DNA of 36,691 nucleotides, from positions 1 through 36,691 of the forward strand of contig JARICT010000156.1 in the NCBI GenBank assembly GCA_029257185.1, in the 5' to 3' direction. Below are positions 7,989-16,748 of the stretch, piece after piece; the first letter of the stretch is position 1, and every line of letters starts with the position of its first letter. Under the pieces are notes generated by a model. It had not been told where the DNA came from. It did not search any database and saw only the letters and a list, made by a program, of their open reading frames with translations. This DNA comes from Quadrisphaera sp. GTDB taxonomy: Bacteria > Actinomycetota > Actinomycetes > Actinomycetales > Quadrisphaeraceae. A program made the translations under genes and the position numbers.

Positions 7989-8711
7989 TCAGCGCGGCGT
8001 GGCGGTGATCCGCTCCACGTCGACGAGGTGCTCCGGGTCGGGGGCGCCCGGGCCGGTGATCACCACGGAGCCGTCACCGGCCAGCGCGGCGAGCGCCGCG
8101 GTCGCCACGGCGACCGGCCCCGTCCCCCTCAGGTCGGCCCGCACGAGGTCGCGCACCGGGGCGCCACCGGCGGCCACCGGGACCGGGACGCGGCGCCGCA
8201 GGGGCTCGCCGTCGGGGGGCATCTCGTCGCCGAACCCGGCGACGACGGCGTTGTAGTCCAGGGCGCCTCCCGGCACGTCGTCGCTGGCGAAGGCGAGCGC
8301 GGCCAGCGTCATGACCACCAGGGGCACGCCGCCGGCGGGCGCCGACGCGGCGCGGGGGTCGGTCGTGACGACGACGGGCGCGCGGCCCGCCCCCGGGTCC
8401 TCGGGGCCGACCACCTCGGAGCCCACCGTCCACGCCGCCAGCACCCAGACGACGCTGCGCCAGTGCGCCGGGGCGTCCAGCAGCACGGCGGCCGGGGCCT
8501 CGAGGTCGTCGAGCAGCTCCTCGACGAGGAGGTTGGCGGTCTTGGCCACCCAGTTCGCCAGCACGCGGGCGGAGAGCTCGATGCGCTCACCGCCATCCCC
8601 GTACCAGGTCAGGCGCGGCCGTCCGGGGTCCGACGCCGTCGCCGCGGCCAGCACCGCGGGGACCGTGACCTCGCGCTGACCGGGGTGCTCGGGCGGTGCG
8701 CTCTCGTCCAC
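7989..8711 (-). CDS. TIGR03089 family protein (truncated AMP-binding-like)
   Basis: 240-residue protein resembling the N-terminal part of acyl-CoA synthetase/AMP-binding enzymes. LTWYGDGGERIELS, then VAKTANLLVEEL and a segment APAAVLLDAPAHWRSVVWVL correspond to the lid-proximal start of that fold. It is less than half the length of a full ligase and I see no AMP-binding phosphate loop, so ligase activity is unlikely. Such actinobacterial proteins are grouped as TIGR03089, function unknown. The GTG start is chosen because TACGCT lies six bases upstream (8718-8723), predicting a leaderless mRNA. It is convergent with rmlD and divergent from the glycosylase gene. Confidence 0.75.
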   Translation of the reverse strand: MDESAPPEHPGQREVTVPAVLAAATASDPGRPRLTWYGDGGERIELSARVLANWVAKTANLLVEELLDDLEAPAAVLLDAPAHWRSVVWVLAAWTVGSEVVGPEDPGAGRAPVVVTTDPRAASAPAGGVPLVVMTLAALAFASDDVPGGALDYNAVVAGFGDEMPPDGEPLRRRVPVPVAAGGAPVRDLVRADLRGTGPVAVATAALAALAGDGSVVITGPGAPDPEHLVDVERITATPR

Positions 8712-8723
8712 CCGGCCAGCGTA
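8711..8723 (-). promoter_or_regulatory. Candidate leaderless promoter
   Basis: TACGCT (8723-8718 on the minus strand), six bases, then the GTG start at 8711 of the TIGR03089 gene. Confidence 0.5.
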
Positions 8724-8780
8724 GGGACGCCGCGCCGCGGCCCGGTCCCGGGCCTCGGCGCTGTCGGCGAGGATGGGCCG

Positions 8781-9740
8781 GTGACGCGAGCCCGCACCCG
8801 CACGGTGCGTCCGGCCTCGGCGCTCGACCTGTCCGGGACGCTGGGTCCGCTGCGCCGCGGCGGCGGGGACCCCGCCGTCCGCCGCACGCCGGACGGCAGC
8901 TGGTGGTGGGCGACGCGCACCCCCGTGGGCACCGCGCTGCTCGCGCTGCGCCCGTCGGCGTCCACGGGCGAGCTGCTCGCGGCCGCGTGGGGCGACGGCG
9001 CGGAGCGGGTGCTCGAGGGGGTGCCGGAGCTCGTCGGCGAGCACGACGAGCCGGGAACCTTCGTCCCGCGCCCGGAGCACCCCGCGCTGGTGGAGGCCTG
9101 GCGCCGACGGCGCGGCCTGCGGGTCCCCCGCACCCGCGCGGTCATGGAGGCCATGGCCGCCGCGGCGCTGGAGCAGGTGGTCACCGGCAAGGAGGCGTGG
9201 GCCGCGTGGCGCGACCTGCTGCGCCGGTTCGGGGAGCCGGCGCCCGGAGCGCCCGCGGGCCCCGGCGGGCCGGCGGCGGGCATGCACGTCCCCCCGAACG
9301 CTGCTCAGTGGGCGGCGATCCCCTCCTGGGAGTGGCTGCGCGCCGGGGTGGAGCTGCGGCGCCGGGCGGTGGTGCAGCGCGCGGCCGCCGTCGCCCCGGG
9401 GCTCGAGCGGACGACGACCCTGCCCCCGGCGGACGTGGAGCGCGCCCTGCGGTCCCTGCCCGGGGTCGGCGTGTGGACGGCGGCGGAGGTGCGTCACCGC
9501 GCCCACGGCGACGCCGACGCCTTCAGCTTCGCGGACTACCACGTCTCGAAGAACGTCACGTGGGCGCTGACCGGCGAGGTCCTCGACGACGACGCGTGCG
9601 CCGAGCTCATCGAGTGCTACCGGGGTCACCGCTACCGGGTGCAGCGCCTCGTGGAGGTCGCCGGTCTGAGCCGGCCCCGGCGCGGCCCGCGGATGACGCT
9701 GCCCCGCCACACCCCGGCGGCGACGGGGATGCGGTCCTGA
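8781..9740 (+). CDS. HhH-GPD family DNA-3-methyladenine glycosylase
   Basis: Base-excision repair glycosylase of the helix-hairpin-helix/Gly-Pro-Asp superfamily. The 319 residues contain the hairpin LPGVGVWTAAEV followed by the catalytic aspartate D252 in FADYHVSKN, the arrangement seen in AlkA-type enzymes. Around 110-200 is a helical region, PRTRAVMEAMAAAALEQVVTG then AWRDLLRRFGEP, matching the AlkA-like core. The N-terminal 100 residues form a beta-rich domain. The GTG at 8781 is preceded by GAGGAT, which could serve as a ribosome binding site or as the -10 of a leaderless message. It is likely to excise alkylated purines; the precise lesion is not readable. Divergent from the TIGR03089 gene. 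Confidence 0.88.
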   Translation: MTRARTRTVRPASALDLSGTLGPLRRGGGDPAVRRTPDGSWWWATRTPVGTALLALRPSASTGELLAAAWGDGAERVLEGVPELVGEHDEPGTFVPRPEHPALVEAWRRRRGLRVPRTRAVMEAMAAAALEQVVTGKEAWAAWRDLLRRFGEPAPGAPAGPGGPAAGMHVPPNAAQWAAIPSWEWLRAGVELRRRAVVQRAAAVAPGLERTTTLPPADVERALRSLPGVGVWTAAEVRHRAHGDADAFSFADYHVSKNVTWALTGEVLDDDACAELIECYRGHRYRVQRLVEVAGLSRPRRGPRMTLPRHTPAATGMRS

Positions 9741-9789
9741 GCGCCGGCGTGGCTGTCGGCGCCCTCGGTGGGCGCAGGCGCCCGGCAGG

Positions 9790-10878
9790 TCATCGCACCT
9801 GGTCTGCTCGCGCCGACAGGTGGACGCCGCGCGCGTCCCGGGCCACCTCGACCACCAGGCCCTCCGCCCACGCCGCAGCGCGGAGGCGCTCCAGCGCCAC
9901 GCCGACCTCGACCAGGTCGCCCGCCACGCTCACGCCCGGACCGGGGTCCCGCCCACCGGAGCCCGTCACCGTCAGGGCCGCGTCGAGCCCGCGGCCCGCA
10001 CGGGCCACGGCGAGCGCCCGGTCCCAGCGCTCAGCGACGCTGCGACGCGGGTCGATCGGCGGCGGTGGGGGAGCGCCCGGGTCGTCCGGCTCGACGCCCA
10101 GGGCCGCCGCGACCGCTTCCACGTGGCCGTGGGCGAACCAGTCGCCGGGGCCGGTGCGCACCAGCGGTCCGGCGCCCGGGCCGTCCCCGGCGACGACGTG
10201 GGCGGCCGTGCCCGAGACCACCGCCACCGGGGTGCCGGCGGCCTTGTCCTTGACGAGGTCGGCCAGGGCGGCGATCTCGTCGGCGACGCCCCGGACGGTG
10301 ACGTCGAGGCGCCGACCGTGGGAGTCGAGGGTGCCGCGCCGGTCGTCCAGCACGGCCACCCCCGCGGCGCCGAGGGCGAAGTCGGTGACGCCCTGGCGCC
10401 ACGGGCGCCCGCCGGTGTCGGTCACGAGCACCGCGGGGCGAGCCCCCACCAGCCGCGCGAGGCGCTCGCGCAGCGCCCGCGCCGACGCGTCCGGGTCGGC
10501 GGGCAGCAGCAGGACGGTGCCCTCGTCGACGTCGGAGGCGTCCACCCCCGCCGCCGCCATCACCGGGCCGGAGCGCGTCTGCACCACCTGGGTGCGCCGG
10601 CCGGCCGTCATCGCCCGCTCGGCGACCACGCGCACGGTCTGGCTCTCGACCGCTCGCTGGCGGGCAGCGTCGTCGGGCGCGGGGACGGAACGTCCCTCGG
10701 CCTTGGCGACGACCTTGCTCGCGACGACGACGACGTCGTCGTCGCGGAGCGCGAGCCCGTGGGCCTCGCAGGCCGCAGCGATGATCGCCGCCAGGTCGTC
10801 CCCGGCGCGGATCTCGCCGATGCCGGCGACCGCCACGGCGCTGACCGTGCGGGGCCGGGGCACCCCGTCGGCGCTCAC
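9790..10878 (-). CDS. cofE: Coenzyme F420-0:L-glutamate ligase
   Basis: Adds the gamma-glutamyl tail to F420-0 using GTP, the final stage of coenzyme F420 synthesis (FbiB in mycobacteria). The CofE domain covers about 12-250: GIGEIRAGDDLAAIIAAA, VVVVASKVVAKAEGR, VLVTDTGGRPWRQG and ADLVKDKAAGTPVAVVSG are diagnostic. In M. tuberculosis FbiB a nitroreductase-type domain of about 200 residues follows. Here only about 110 residues remain after the CofE domain, Ala/Gly-rich with a short segment (VEVGVALERLRAAAWAEGL) that loosely recalls the nitroreductase helix. The reductase half therefore looks eroded or replaced. The GTG start overlaps the preceding stop as GTGA. Last gene of the cofD-HELVH-cofE operon. 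Confidence 0.9.
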   Translation of the reverse strand: MSADGVPRPRTVSAVAVAGIGEIRAGDDLAAIIAAACEAHGLALRDDDVVVVASKVVAKAEGRSVPAPDDAARQRAVESQTVRVVAERAMTAGRRTQVVQTRSGPVMAAAGVDASDVDEGTVLLLPADPDASARALRERLARLVGARPAVLVTDTGGRPWRQGVTDFALGAAGVAVLDDRRGTLDSHGRRLDVTVRGVADEIAALADLVKDKAAGTPVAVVSGTAAHVVAGDGPGAGPLVRTGPGDWFAHGHVEAVAAALGVEPDDPGAPPPPPIDPRRSVAERWDRALAVARAGRGLDAALTVTGSGGRDPGPGVSVAGDLVEVGVALERLRAAAWAEGLVVEVARDARGVHLSARADQVR

Positions 10879-11273
10879 CTGACGTACCCGCCGTCGTGCA
10901 GGCCCGCCTGCTGCTCGAAGCGGTTGCGCAGCGGACCGCCCCCCAGCTCGCTCAGCAGGTAGAGGACGGGGAACAGGGCGCCCCAGCGGCGCCACTGGCG
11001 CACGTGCACCAGCTCGTGGCGCACCACCGGCGCGCGGACGCTCGCGAGCGGCTGGCGCGTCACGAAGACCTCGCCCCACGTGGTGCCACCGCGGGCGCAC
11101 GGCGCCAGGCGTCCGGCTCCGGCGCACACGCGCAGGGCGGGTCCGGCGGAGCCCGGGGGAGCGTCGAGGGTCACCACGTCGGCGCCGCTGGCGCGGGCGG
11201 CCGCGGACGCCAGCGCCCCGACGGCCCGGGTGAGCGCGGTGGGGGAGTCGTGCCGACGGCCCGGACGCCTCAC
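10875..11273 (-). CDS. Small HExxH putative metallopeptidase-like protein in the F420 operon
   Basis: 132-residue protein of no assigned function. It carries VVRHELVHVRQW, a classic HExxH zinc motif (H86, E87, H90), followed by a hydrophobic stretch (FPVLYLLSEL, 101-110) and NRFEQQA, where E120 could be the third zinc ligand as in gluzincins. No signal peptide is apparent. Both ends overlap its neighbours by GTGA (cofD stop into this start, and this stop into the cofE start), so it is translated stoichiometrically with the F420 genes. Arg/Pro/Ala-rich at the N-terminus. A structural or regulatory role is as possible as proteolysis. Confidence 0.75.
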   Translation of the reverse strand: MRRPGRRHDSPTALTRAVGALASAAARASGADVVTLDAPPGSAGPALRVCAGAGRLAPCARGGTTWGEVFVTRQPLASVRAPVVRHELVHVRQWRRWGALFPVLYLLSELGGGPLRNRFEQQAGLHDGGYVR

Positions 11274-12337
11274 CGCGGCCGCCCGGCGGGGCGCTGTCCC
11301 GCTCCGTGTCCCGCTCCCTGCCCGGCGCGGGACGGGGTCGAAGCAGCCCCGAGGGCCGCGTCGAGCGCCGCGCCGGCCACGGCGGCGGCCCCGTCGCGCG
11401 CCATGAGCAGGGGGGCGGCCACCACCCGGCCGTGCCCACCGGGCACCGTCGTGCCGTCGAGCCCGCCGTCGGCGGCGGCATCGACCAGCCAGGCGTCGAG
11501 CACGTCGGCGTAGAGGCCTCCGACGGCGCTCGCGGTGGTCGGGACGCCCAGCGCGGACAGGCACGCGTGCGCCATGCCGTGCACGGGGCGCCCGCCGATG
11601 ATCGGGGAGACGCCCACCACCGGCGCCCGCGTCGCGGCGAGCGCGGCGCGCACGCCCGGGACGGCGAGGACGGGCCCGATCGAGACCACGGGGTTCGACG
11701 GGGCGAGGAGCACCGCGTCGGCGCCGGTGATGGCGTCGAGCACCCCCGGCGCCGGAGCGCAGGCGTCGATGCCGCGCAGGTGGAACGCCCGGGCGGGCAC
11801 CTGCGCGCGCAGGCGCACCCACCACTCCTGGAAGTGCACCGTCTCGCCGGTGTCGAGCTCGACCCACGTCTCCACGTCGTCGTCGCTCATGGGCAGCAGG
11901 CGCACCCCGGTGGTGAAGCGCTGGCACAGCCTCTCCACCACCTGCGAGGCGGTGGCTCCGGTGGCCCGCGCGGCCGTCCTCAGCACGTGGACGGCGATGT
12001 CGCGGTCCCCGAGGGTGAACCACGACGGCTCCCCGAAGGCGGCCAGCTCGGAGGAGACGACGTCGCTCTCGTCGCGGCGACCCCAGCCCCGGTCGGTGTC
12101 CGCGACCCCGGAGAGCGTGTACATCACCGAGTCCAGGTCCGGGGTGATCCGCAGCCCGTGCATCGTGATGTCGTCCGCCGTGTTGACGATCGCCGTGATG
12201 TCGGTCGGCCGGGGAGGGGCGGCGGCGACCTCCCGCAGCCCCGTGAGGAAGCGGGCGCCGCCGACCCCTCCCGCCAGGACGGTGACGCGCAGCGGGCGGC
12301 CTCGGGGTGCGGTCTCGGGGGCTCGGGCGGCGTTCAC
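11270..12337 (-). CDS. cofD: 2-phospho-L-lactate (phosphoenolpyruvate) transferase, F420 synthesis
   Basis: Transfers the phospho-lactyl or phosphoenolpyruvyl group to the deazaflavin FO, making (dehydro)F420-0; called FbiA in mycobacteria. Signature residues: VTVLAGGVGGARFLTGL at the N-terminus, IVNTADDITMHGLRITPDLDSVMYTL, LGDRDIAVHVLR, the LLPMSDDDVETWV segment and LAPSNPVVSIGPVL, all typical of CofD. The 355 residues are slightly longer than usual because of an Arg/Pro/Gly tail of about 30. I use the GTG at 12337: the fold begins soon after, and a CACGAT hexamer lies six bases upstream. The longer in-frame alternative starts at 12445. First gene of the operon, divergent from whiB. Confidence 0.94.
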   Translation of the reverse strand: MNAARAPETAPRGRPLRVTVLAGGVGGARFLTGLREVAAAPPRPTDITAIVNTADDITMHGLRITPDLDSVMYTLSGVADTDRGWGRRDESDVVSSELAAFGEPSWFTLGDRDIAVHVLRTAARATGATASQVVERLCQRFTTGVRLLPMSDDDVETWVELDTGETVHFQEWWVRLRAQVPARAFHLRGIDACAPAPGVLDAITGADAVLLAPSNPVVSIGPVLAVPGVRAALAATRAPVVGVSPIIGGRPVHGMAHACLSALGVPTTASAVGGLYADVLDAWLVDAAADGGLDGTTVPGGHGRVVAAPLLMARDGAAAVAGAALDAALGAASTPSRAGQGAGHGAGQRPAGRPR

Positions 12338-12666
12338 CGGTTCATCGTGGTGCACCGGGGGCGATGCAGCCCCGGGGGGCCACGGCCAGCCGCTCGGGGC
12401 CGGGAGCAGGGAGTCGCCGGGCTCCGGCGTGTCGAGCGGCGACACGCCGCAGCCCGCTGAGCCGAACGGGCGCGGATGACCCTGCTTCGTCCGGGTCCGA
12501 CCCGCGTGTCGCGCCGATCCTTGATGTCAACTCTCCGGAATCACTTGACGACTCTCCGTAGTCCCTCTGTAATTCAGGGACTCCCAGCGCCGACGACGCG
12601 CTGCCGTGGCCGGGCCGCAGACCACCGCGGCCGGCCAGCACGACGAGGACACGAGAAGGGCACGAC
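12338..12666. promoter_or_regulatory. Divergent cofD/whiB control region
   Basis: 329 bases without a gene between the divergent cofD and whiB. The cofD side stays GC-rich. The part at 12520-12580 is markedly AT-richer and holds the whiB promoter plus two copies of ACTCTCCG (12534-12541 and 12551-12558). The rest shows nothing I can name. Confidence 0.6.
12545..12573 (+). promoter_or_regulatory. Strong housekeeping-type promoter of whiB
   Basis: TTGACG (12545-12550), 17-base spacer, TGTAAT (12568-12573): five of six matches to each consensus hexamer. Transcription would begin near 12580, about 87 bases before the whiB start, leaving a real 5' leader unlike most promoters in this window. Confidence 0.7.
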
Positions 12667-13134
12667 ATGACCCGCACGACCCTGCTGAGCGCCCCCGCCG
12701 AGAACGGCGCCGCCACCCAGGACCACCCCGTGACGGGGACCGCGCCGATCGAGGGCCTCAGCCTCGTCGGCCCCGTGTGGACCGACCTGCCGGCCGAGGA
12801 GCCGGAGGACGGCGGTGCCGACGCCGGCGCCGACGACGAGGACGGGACCTCGGTCGTCCTCGTCGGGCTCGGCATCCCCGTGGTGCGCAGCTTCATGACC
12901 GCGGAGGAGCTGGAGGCTGCCGCCTGGCAGGACCGCGCCCTGTGCTCGCAGACCGACCCGGAGGCGTTCTTCCCCGAGAAGGGCGGCAGCACCCGCGAGG
13001 CCAAGCGGGTGTGCCTCGGCTGCGAGGTCCGCACCGAGTGCCTCGAGTACGCGCTCACCCACGACGAGCGCTTCGGCATCTGGGGCGGGCTCTCCGAGCG
13101 GGAGCGGCGCCGCGTCAAGCGCGCCGCCGTCTGA
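12667..13134 (+). CDS. whiB2: WhiB-family iron-sulfur transcription factor
   Basis: Small redox-sensitive regulator that binds a [4Fe-4S] cluster and works with the principal sigma factor. Four cluster cysteines are present: C93, C116, C119 and C125 (C-x22-C-x2-C-x5-C), followed by the beta-turn GIWGG (137-141) and a basic C-terminus (RERRRVKR) for DNA contact. The 155 residues include an acidic N-terminal arm of about 75 that could be partly untranslated; an internal ATG at 12895 is the shorter alternative. The ATG at 12667 has a GAGAAGG ribosome binding site. Position next to cofD and the envelope genes matches WhiB2/WhmD, a septation and division regulator in mycobacteria and Streptomyces; that role is inferred from family and synteny. 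Confidence 0.92.
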   Translation: MTRTTLLSAPAENGAATQDHPVTGTAPIEGLSLVGPVWTDLPAEEPEDGGADAGADDEDGTSVVLVGLGIPVVRSFMTAEELEAAAWQDRALCSQTDPEAFFPEKGGSTREAKRVCLGCEVRTECLEYALTHDERFGIWGGLSERERRRVKRAAV

Positions 13135-13162
13135 ACATCGAGTCAGGCGCTGTCGCCGTCCG

Positions 13163-13176
13163 TAGGGTGACCGGGG
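13163..13176 (+). promoter_or_regulatory. Candidate leaderless promoter of the glycosyltransferase gene
   Basis: TAGGGT (13163-13168), seven bases, then GTG at 13176. No ribosome binding site intervenes. Confidence 0.5.
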
Positions 13177-16100
13177 TGACGGTGACGGAGGGCTCGAGCG
13201 GTCCCGGCCTCTCCGTCGCCGCGTCGCTGGCCGCCGCCGCGCCCGCGCTGCGTCGCCCCCGCGCGAGGGCGAGGGCGCCCCACGTCACGACCGTCCTGCT
13301 CGCCTCCGACGGCGCGACGTGGCTCCCCCGGACCCTCGCGGCCCTGAGCGCCCAGCGCCGCCCCAGCGACGTGGTCGTCACCGTCGACGCCGACTCCCGC
13401 GACGACAGCGAGCGCCAGCTGCTCACGCTCTCCCGCCGTCTTCCCGACGCGACCGTGCGCCACGTGCGGGTCAGCGCGGCCGCCTCCGTGCTCGACGCCG
13501 CGCAGGCAGCCCTCGCGGTCCTCGACGCCGACCGGCTGGACGACGACGCCGAGGGCGCCGGGGGCGCCGAGGCCGCAGCCGACCACGAGCACCTGCCCGC
13601 CCGGCCCGGCGCCGGGCCGCTCTCCTGGGTCTGGCTGCTCCACGACGACAGCGCCCCCGAGCCCGACGCGCTCGAACGGCTCCTCGAGGCCGTCGAGGTG
13701 GCGCCCCACGTGGCCATCGCCGGCGTCAAGCTCACCGACTGGGACGACCGCCGTCGCCTCCTGGAGATCGGGGTCACCGCCTCGCGGCGGGGCAGGGTCA
13801 TCGGCGCCGTGGAGCGAGGGGAGTCCGACCAGGGCCAGCGCGACGACGTCTCCGACGTCCTGGCCGTCTCCAGCGCCGGGATGCTCGTGCGCGCCGACGT
13901 GCTGGTGGGCCTCGGCGGCGACCCGTCGGTGCCCCGCAGCGGTGAGGCGCTGGACCTGTGCCGGCGAGCCCACCTCGCCGGCCACCGCGTGGTGGTGGTG
14001 CCCCAGGCCGTGGTCCACCACGCCGACGCCACGGCCACCGGGGCCCGCCGCCCCGGCGCCACGGGCGGGGGTTCGAGCCACCGGCGCCGGGCGCGCGCCG
14101 TGCGCGCCGCCGTGCGGCGCGACGAGGTGCACCACCAGCTCGTCACCGCGCCCCTCCTCGCGCTGCCGCTGGTCGTGGCGCTCACCGCGATCGGGGCGGT
14201 CCTGCGCGCCCTGGGCCGCATGGCGACGAAGCAGCCGTCGCTCGCCCCCGCGGAGATCACCGCGGTGGCCTCGGCCCAGTCCGGGCTCCTGCGCCCCGGC
14301 GGCGTGTGGCGGTCGAGGGCCACCTGGCGGCTCGCGGCGCCCGCCCACCAGCGTGGCCGGGGCGGGGACGGGCGGCGCGCTCTCGCGGCCCTCCAGCCGG
14401 GCACCGTCGAGCTGTTCCGCTTCCACCGCGACCGCCTCGCCCGCGGAGGGTGGTCCGCGCGCGAGGGCTACCGCGGCGCCCCGGGAGGTCGCGACGGCCG
14501 GGGCGACCCGCGAGAGCGCGCCGCGGGTGAGGGGGCCGCGCGCGCCTCCGGTGACGACCCGCTGCCCTTCGCGCCCCCGTCACGGATCGGGCGGCTCGCC
14601 GTGCCGCTGGTCCTCCTCGCGCTCGCGGGGACCAGCGCGTGGGTCCTGCGAGGGCTCCTGGAGCCGGGGCAGGTCACCGGGCCGGCGCTCCCCGGCGCCC
14701 CGTCCCTCGGCGCGACGGCGCGGGCGCTCGTCTCGGACTGGTCACCCGCCGGGCTCGGCGCGGCGCTGCCGCCGGACCCGCTGCTGTGGGTGGTCGCCGC
14801 GGCCTCCCTGCCCCTGCTCGGCGACGTCTCCACCGCGGTCGCGGCCCTCCTCCTGCTCGCGCTCCCGCTGGCCGGCTGGGGCGGCTGGGCCGCGGCGGGG
14901 CTGGCGACCCGCTCCCGCCCGCTGCGACTGCTCGCGGCACTGGTCTGGGCCTCTGCGCCCCCGCTCCTGCTGGGCCTGGACTCCGGGCGCCTCGGCGCGG
15001 TGGTCGCCCACGTCGCCCTGCCCTGGGCGGTGCTCGGCGGCGTCCGCGCGCTCACCGCGCCCTCGCGCCGCTCCTCCCTGGTCGCCGCCGCCTCCGGAGG
15101 GCTGGCGGCCGGCGTCGCGGTGGCCGGCGCGCCGGTCCTGGTGCTCGCGCTCCTCGTGGCGGTGGTGGCCGCGGCGTTCCTGGCCCCGCGCTGGCGCGCC
15201 AGCCTCGTGTGGGTCCTCGCCCCGTCCGCCGTGCTCGTGGCGCCGCTGGCCGTGGTCGCCGCCACGGACCCGCGAGCCCTGCTCGCCGGCCCGGGGTTCG
15301 CGCTCGCGAGCGCCGTCCCGGCGTGGTGGCAGCTGGTCCTGGGCCAGCCGCAGGCCCCCGGAGCAGGGTGGCTCGCCCAGCTCCTCCCCGGGTCGCTGCC
15401 CGTGCTGGCCGAGCGCGCCGGCCAGCTGGCGGGCACCGTCCCCGGCGCCGTCGGCGGCGCGCTGTCCCGCGCCGTGCCCCCGGCCATCACCGGCGTGGTG
15501 CGCTGGGTCCCGCTCGCGCTGCCCGCGGCAGCCCTGCTCACCACCGGTGTCGGCGCGTGGGCCCGCCGGCGCACCGGCGCCGGGGCCCGCGCCGGGTGGG
15601 TGCTCGTCGCCGTCGGCGTGGTCCTCGCCGCGCTGTGCGTCCACACCGCCGTCGCGCCCCCCGCCGTGACGGCCTGGCCCGGCGCGGGGACGTCCCTGGT
15701 GTGGCTGGGCGCGGCGGCCGGCGCTCTGGTGGTCGCCGAGCGCACCCGCACCGCCGTGCTCCACCCCGCCCGCCCCGCCACCGCCACCCGCCGCCGCGTG
15801 GCGCGCAGCAGGTGGCGCACCCCGACGGTGGTGCTCGCCGGCGTGGTCGCCCTCGCACCGCTGGGGGCCCTCGCGGGGTGGGCCGCTGCCTCGCCCTCGC
15901 AGCTGCAGCGAGGCTCAGGGGCGCTGCCCGCCGTGGCGCTGGACGCCGGGCGCGGCCCGGACGCCGCCCGCACGCTCGAGCTGGACCTCCGCGACCTGCG
16001 CGCCGACCCCGCGGGAGCGTCGGCGAGCGCCACGCTGGCGCGCGGGCGCGTCACGCTGCTCGACACGAGCGCCGCCGCCACCGCGGCCGCCCTGGAGGGT

Positions 16101-16748
16101 CCGCTGCTCGGGCAGGCGACGGCGACCGCCGCGGAGGCGACCTCCGGACCCGGCGCGGCGCCCGAGGCGTCGGGCACCGCGCTGCTGCGCTCGGTGAGCG
16201 CGGCGCTCGCCGCCGGCTCGGGTGATCCAGGACCCGCCCTGCGCTCGCTGGGCATCGGGTTCGTGTTCGTGCGGGGCGACAGCCCCCTGGACGGGTCCAC
16301 GGCCCTGGTGCGAGCGGGCGCCACGGACGACGGCGTCCTCTACCGCGTGGCCACCGACTCGCCCGGGGCAGTCGACCGGCCGGCGCGCGCGCGGCTGCTC
16401 GACCAGGACGGGACGGCGCTGGGGGTGCTGCCGTCGGCGGGGGAGCGCGTGAGCGCGCGCATCGACCCCGGCCCGCCCGGGCGCAGCGTCGTGCTCGCCG
16501 AGCGCTACGACCCGCGGTGGCGCGCCACGCTGGACGGGCAGCCGCTCGCCGTCTCGCGCGCCGACGGCTGGGCCACCGCCGTCGACGTGCCCGCGGGCGG
16601 TGGCGAGCTCGTCGTGAGCCACGCCGGCCTCCTCCCGCTGCTGTTCGCCGTGGCCCAGGCCGTGGTGCTGCTGCTGACGGTGCTCCTCGCCCTGCCCCTC
16701 GGGGGAGCGGCGCGCTACCGCGGGGCCGAGCGGCGGGCCGCGTCGTGA
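13176..16748 (+). CDS. Large membrane glycosyltransferase family 2 protein
   Basis: 1190 residues. The N-terminal GT-A domain (about 35-300) starts VTTVLLASDGATWLPRTL, has the donor/metal motif HDDSAPEPD near 156, and a GEALDLCRRAHLAGHRVVVVP segment near 257 matching the acceptor-side region of GT2 enzymes. A first hydrophobic segment lies at about 318-346. From about 468 to 960 there are roughly ten further membrane helices, then an extracytoplasmic beta-rich region ending AERYDPRWRATLDGQPL, like YfhO-type membrane proteins, and a last helix near 1155-1178. It probably transfers or handles a lipid-linked sugar in envelope polymer assembly; the sugar is unknown. Its stop overlaps the DUF5719 start as GTGA, so the two are coupled. 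Pro/Ala/Arg-rich linkers are typical of this GC content. Confidence 0.85.
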   Translation: MTVTEGSSGPGLSVAASLAAAAPALRRPRARARAPHVTTVLLASDGATWLPRTLAALSAQRRPSDVVVTVDADSRDDSERQLLTLSRRLPDATVRHVRVSAAASVLDAAQAALAVLDADRLDDDAEGAGGAEAAADHEHLPARPGAGPLSWVWLLHDDSAPEPDALERLLEAVEVAPHVAIAGVKLTDWDDRRRLLEIGVTASRRGRVIGAVERGESDQGQRDDVSDVLAVSSAGMLVRADVLVGLGGDPSVPRSGEALDLCRRAHLAGHRVVVVPQAVVHHADATATGARRPGATGGGSSHRRRARAVRAAVRRDEVHHQLVTAPLLALPLVVALTAIGAVLRALGRMATKQPSLAPAEITAVASAQSGLLRPGGVWRSRATWRLAAPAHQRGRGGDGRRALAALQPGTVELFRFHRDRLARGGWSAREGYRGAPGGRDGRGDPRERAAGEGAARASGDDPLPFAPPSRIGRLAVPLVLLALAGTSAWVLRGLLEPGQVTGPALPGAPSLGATARALVSDWSPAGLGAALPPDPLLWVVAAASLPLLGDVSTAVAALLLLALPLAGWGGWAAAGLATRSRPLRLLAALVWASAPPLLLGLDSGRLGAVVAHVALPWAVLGGVRALTAPSRRSSLVAAASGGLAAGVAVAGAPVLVLALLVAVVAAAFLAPRWRASLVWVLAPSAVLVAPLAVVAATDPRALLAGPGFALASAVPAWWQLVLGQPQAPGAGWLAQLLPGSLPVLAERAGQLAGTVPGAVGGALSRAVPPAITGVVRWVPLALPAAALLTTGVGAWARRRTGAGARAGWVLVAVGVVLAALCVHTAVAPPAVTAWPGAGTSLVWLGAAAGALVVAERTRTAVLHPARPATATRRRVARSRWRTPTVVLAGVVALAPLGALAGWAAASPSQLQRGSGALPAVALDAGRGPDAARTLELDLRDLRADPAGASASATLARGRVTLLDTSAAATAAALEGPLLGQATATAAEATSGPGAAPEASGTALLRSVSAALAAGSGDPGPALRSLGIGFVFVRGDSPLDGSTALVRAGATDDGVLYRVATDSPGAVDRPARARLLDQDGTALGVLPSAGERVSARIDPGPPGRSVVLAERYDPRWRATLDGQPLAVSRADGWATAVDVPAGGGELVVSHAGLLPLLFAVAQAVVLLLTVLLALPLGGAARYRGAERRAAS

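Noticed and set aside
7994-9700. Further minus-strand frame continuing upstream of the TIGR03089 start
   Set aside because: It lies antisense to the HhH-GPD glycosylase, whose hairpin and catalytic Asp are unmistakable; the leaderless start at 8711 ends the real gene.
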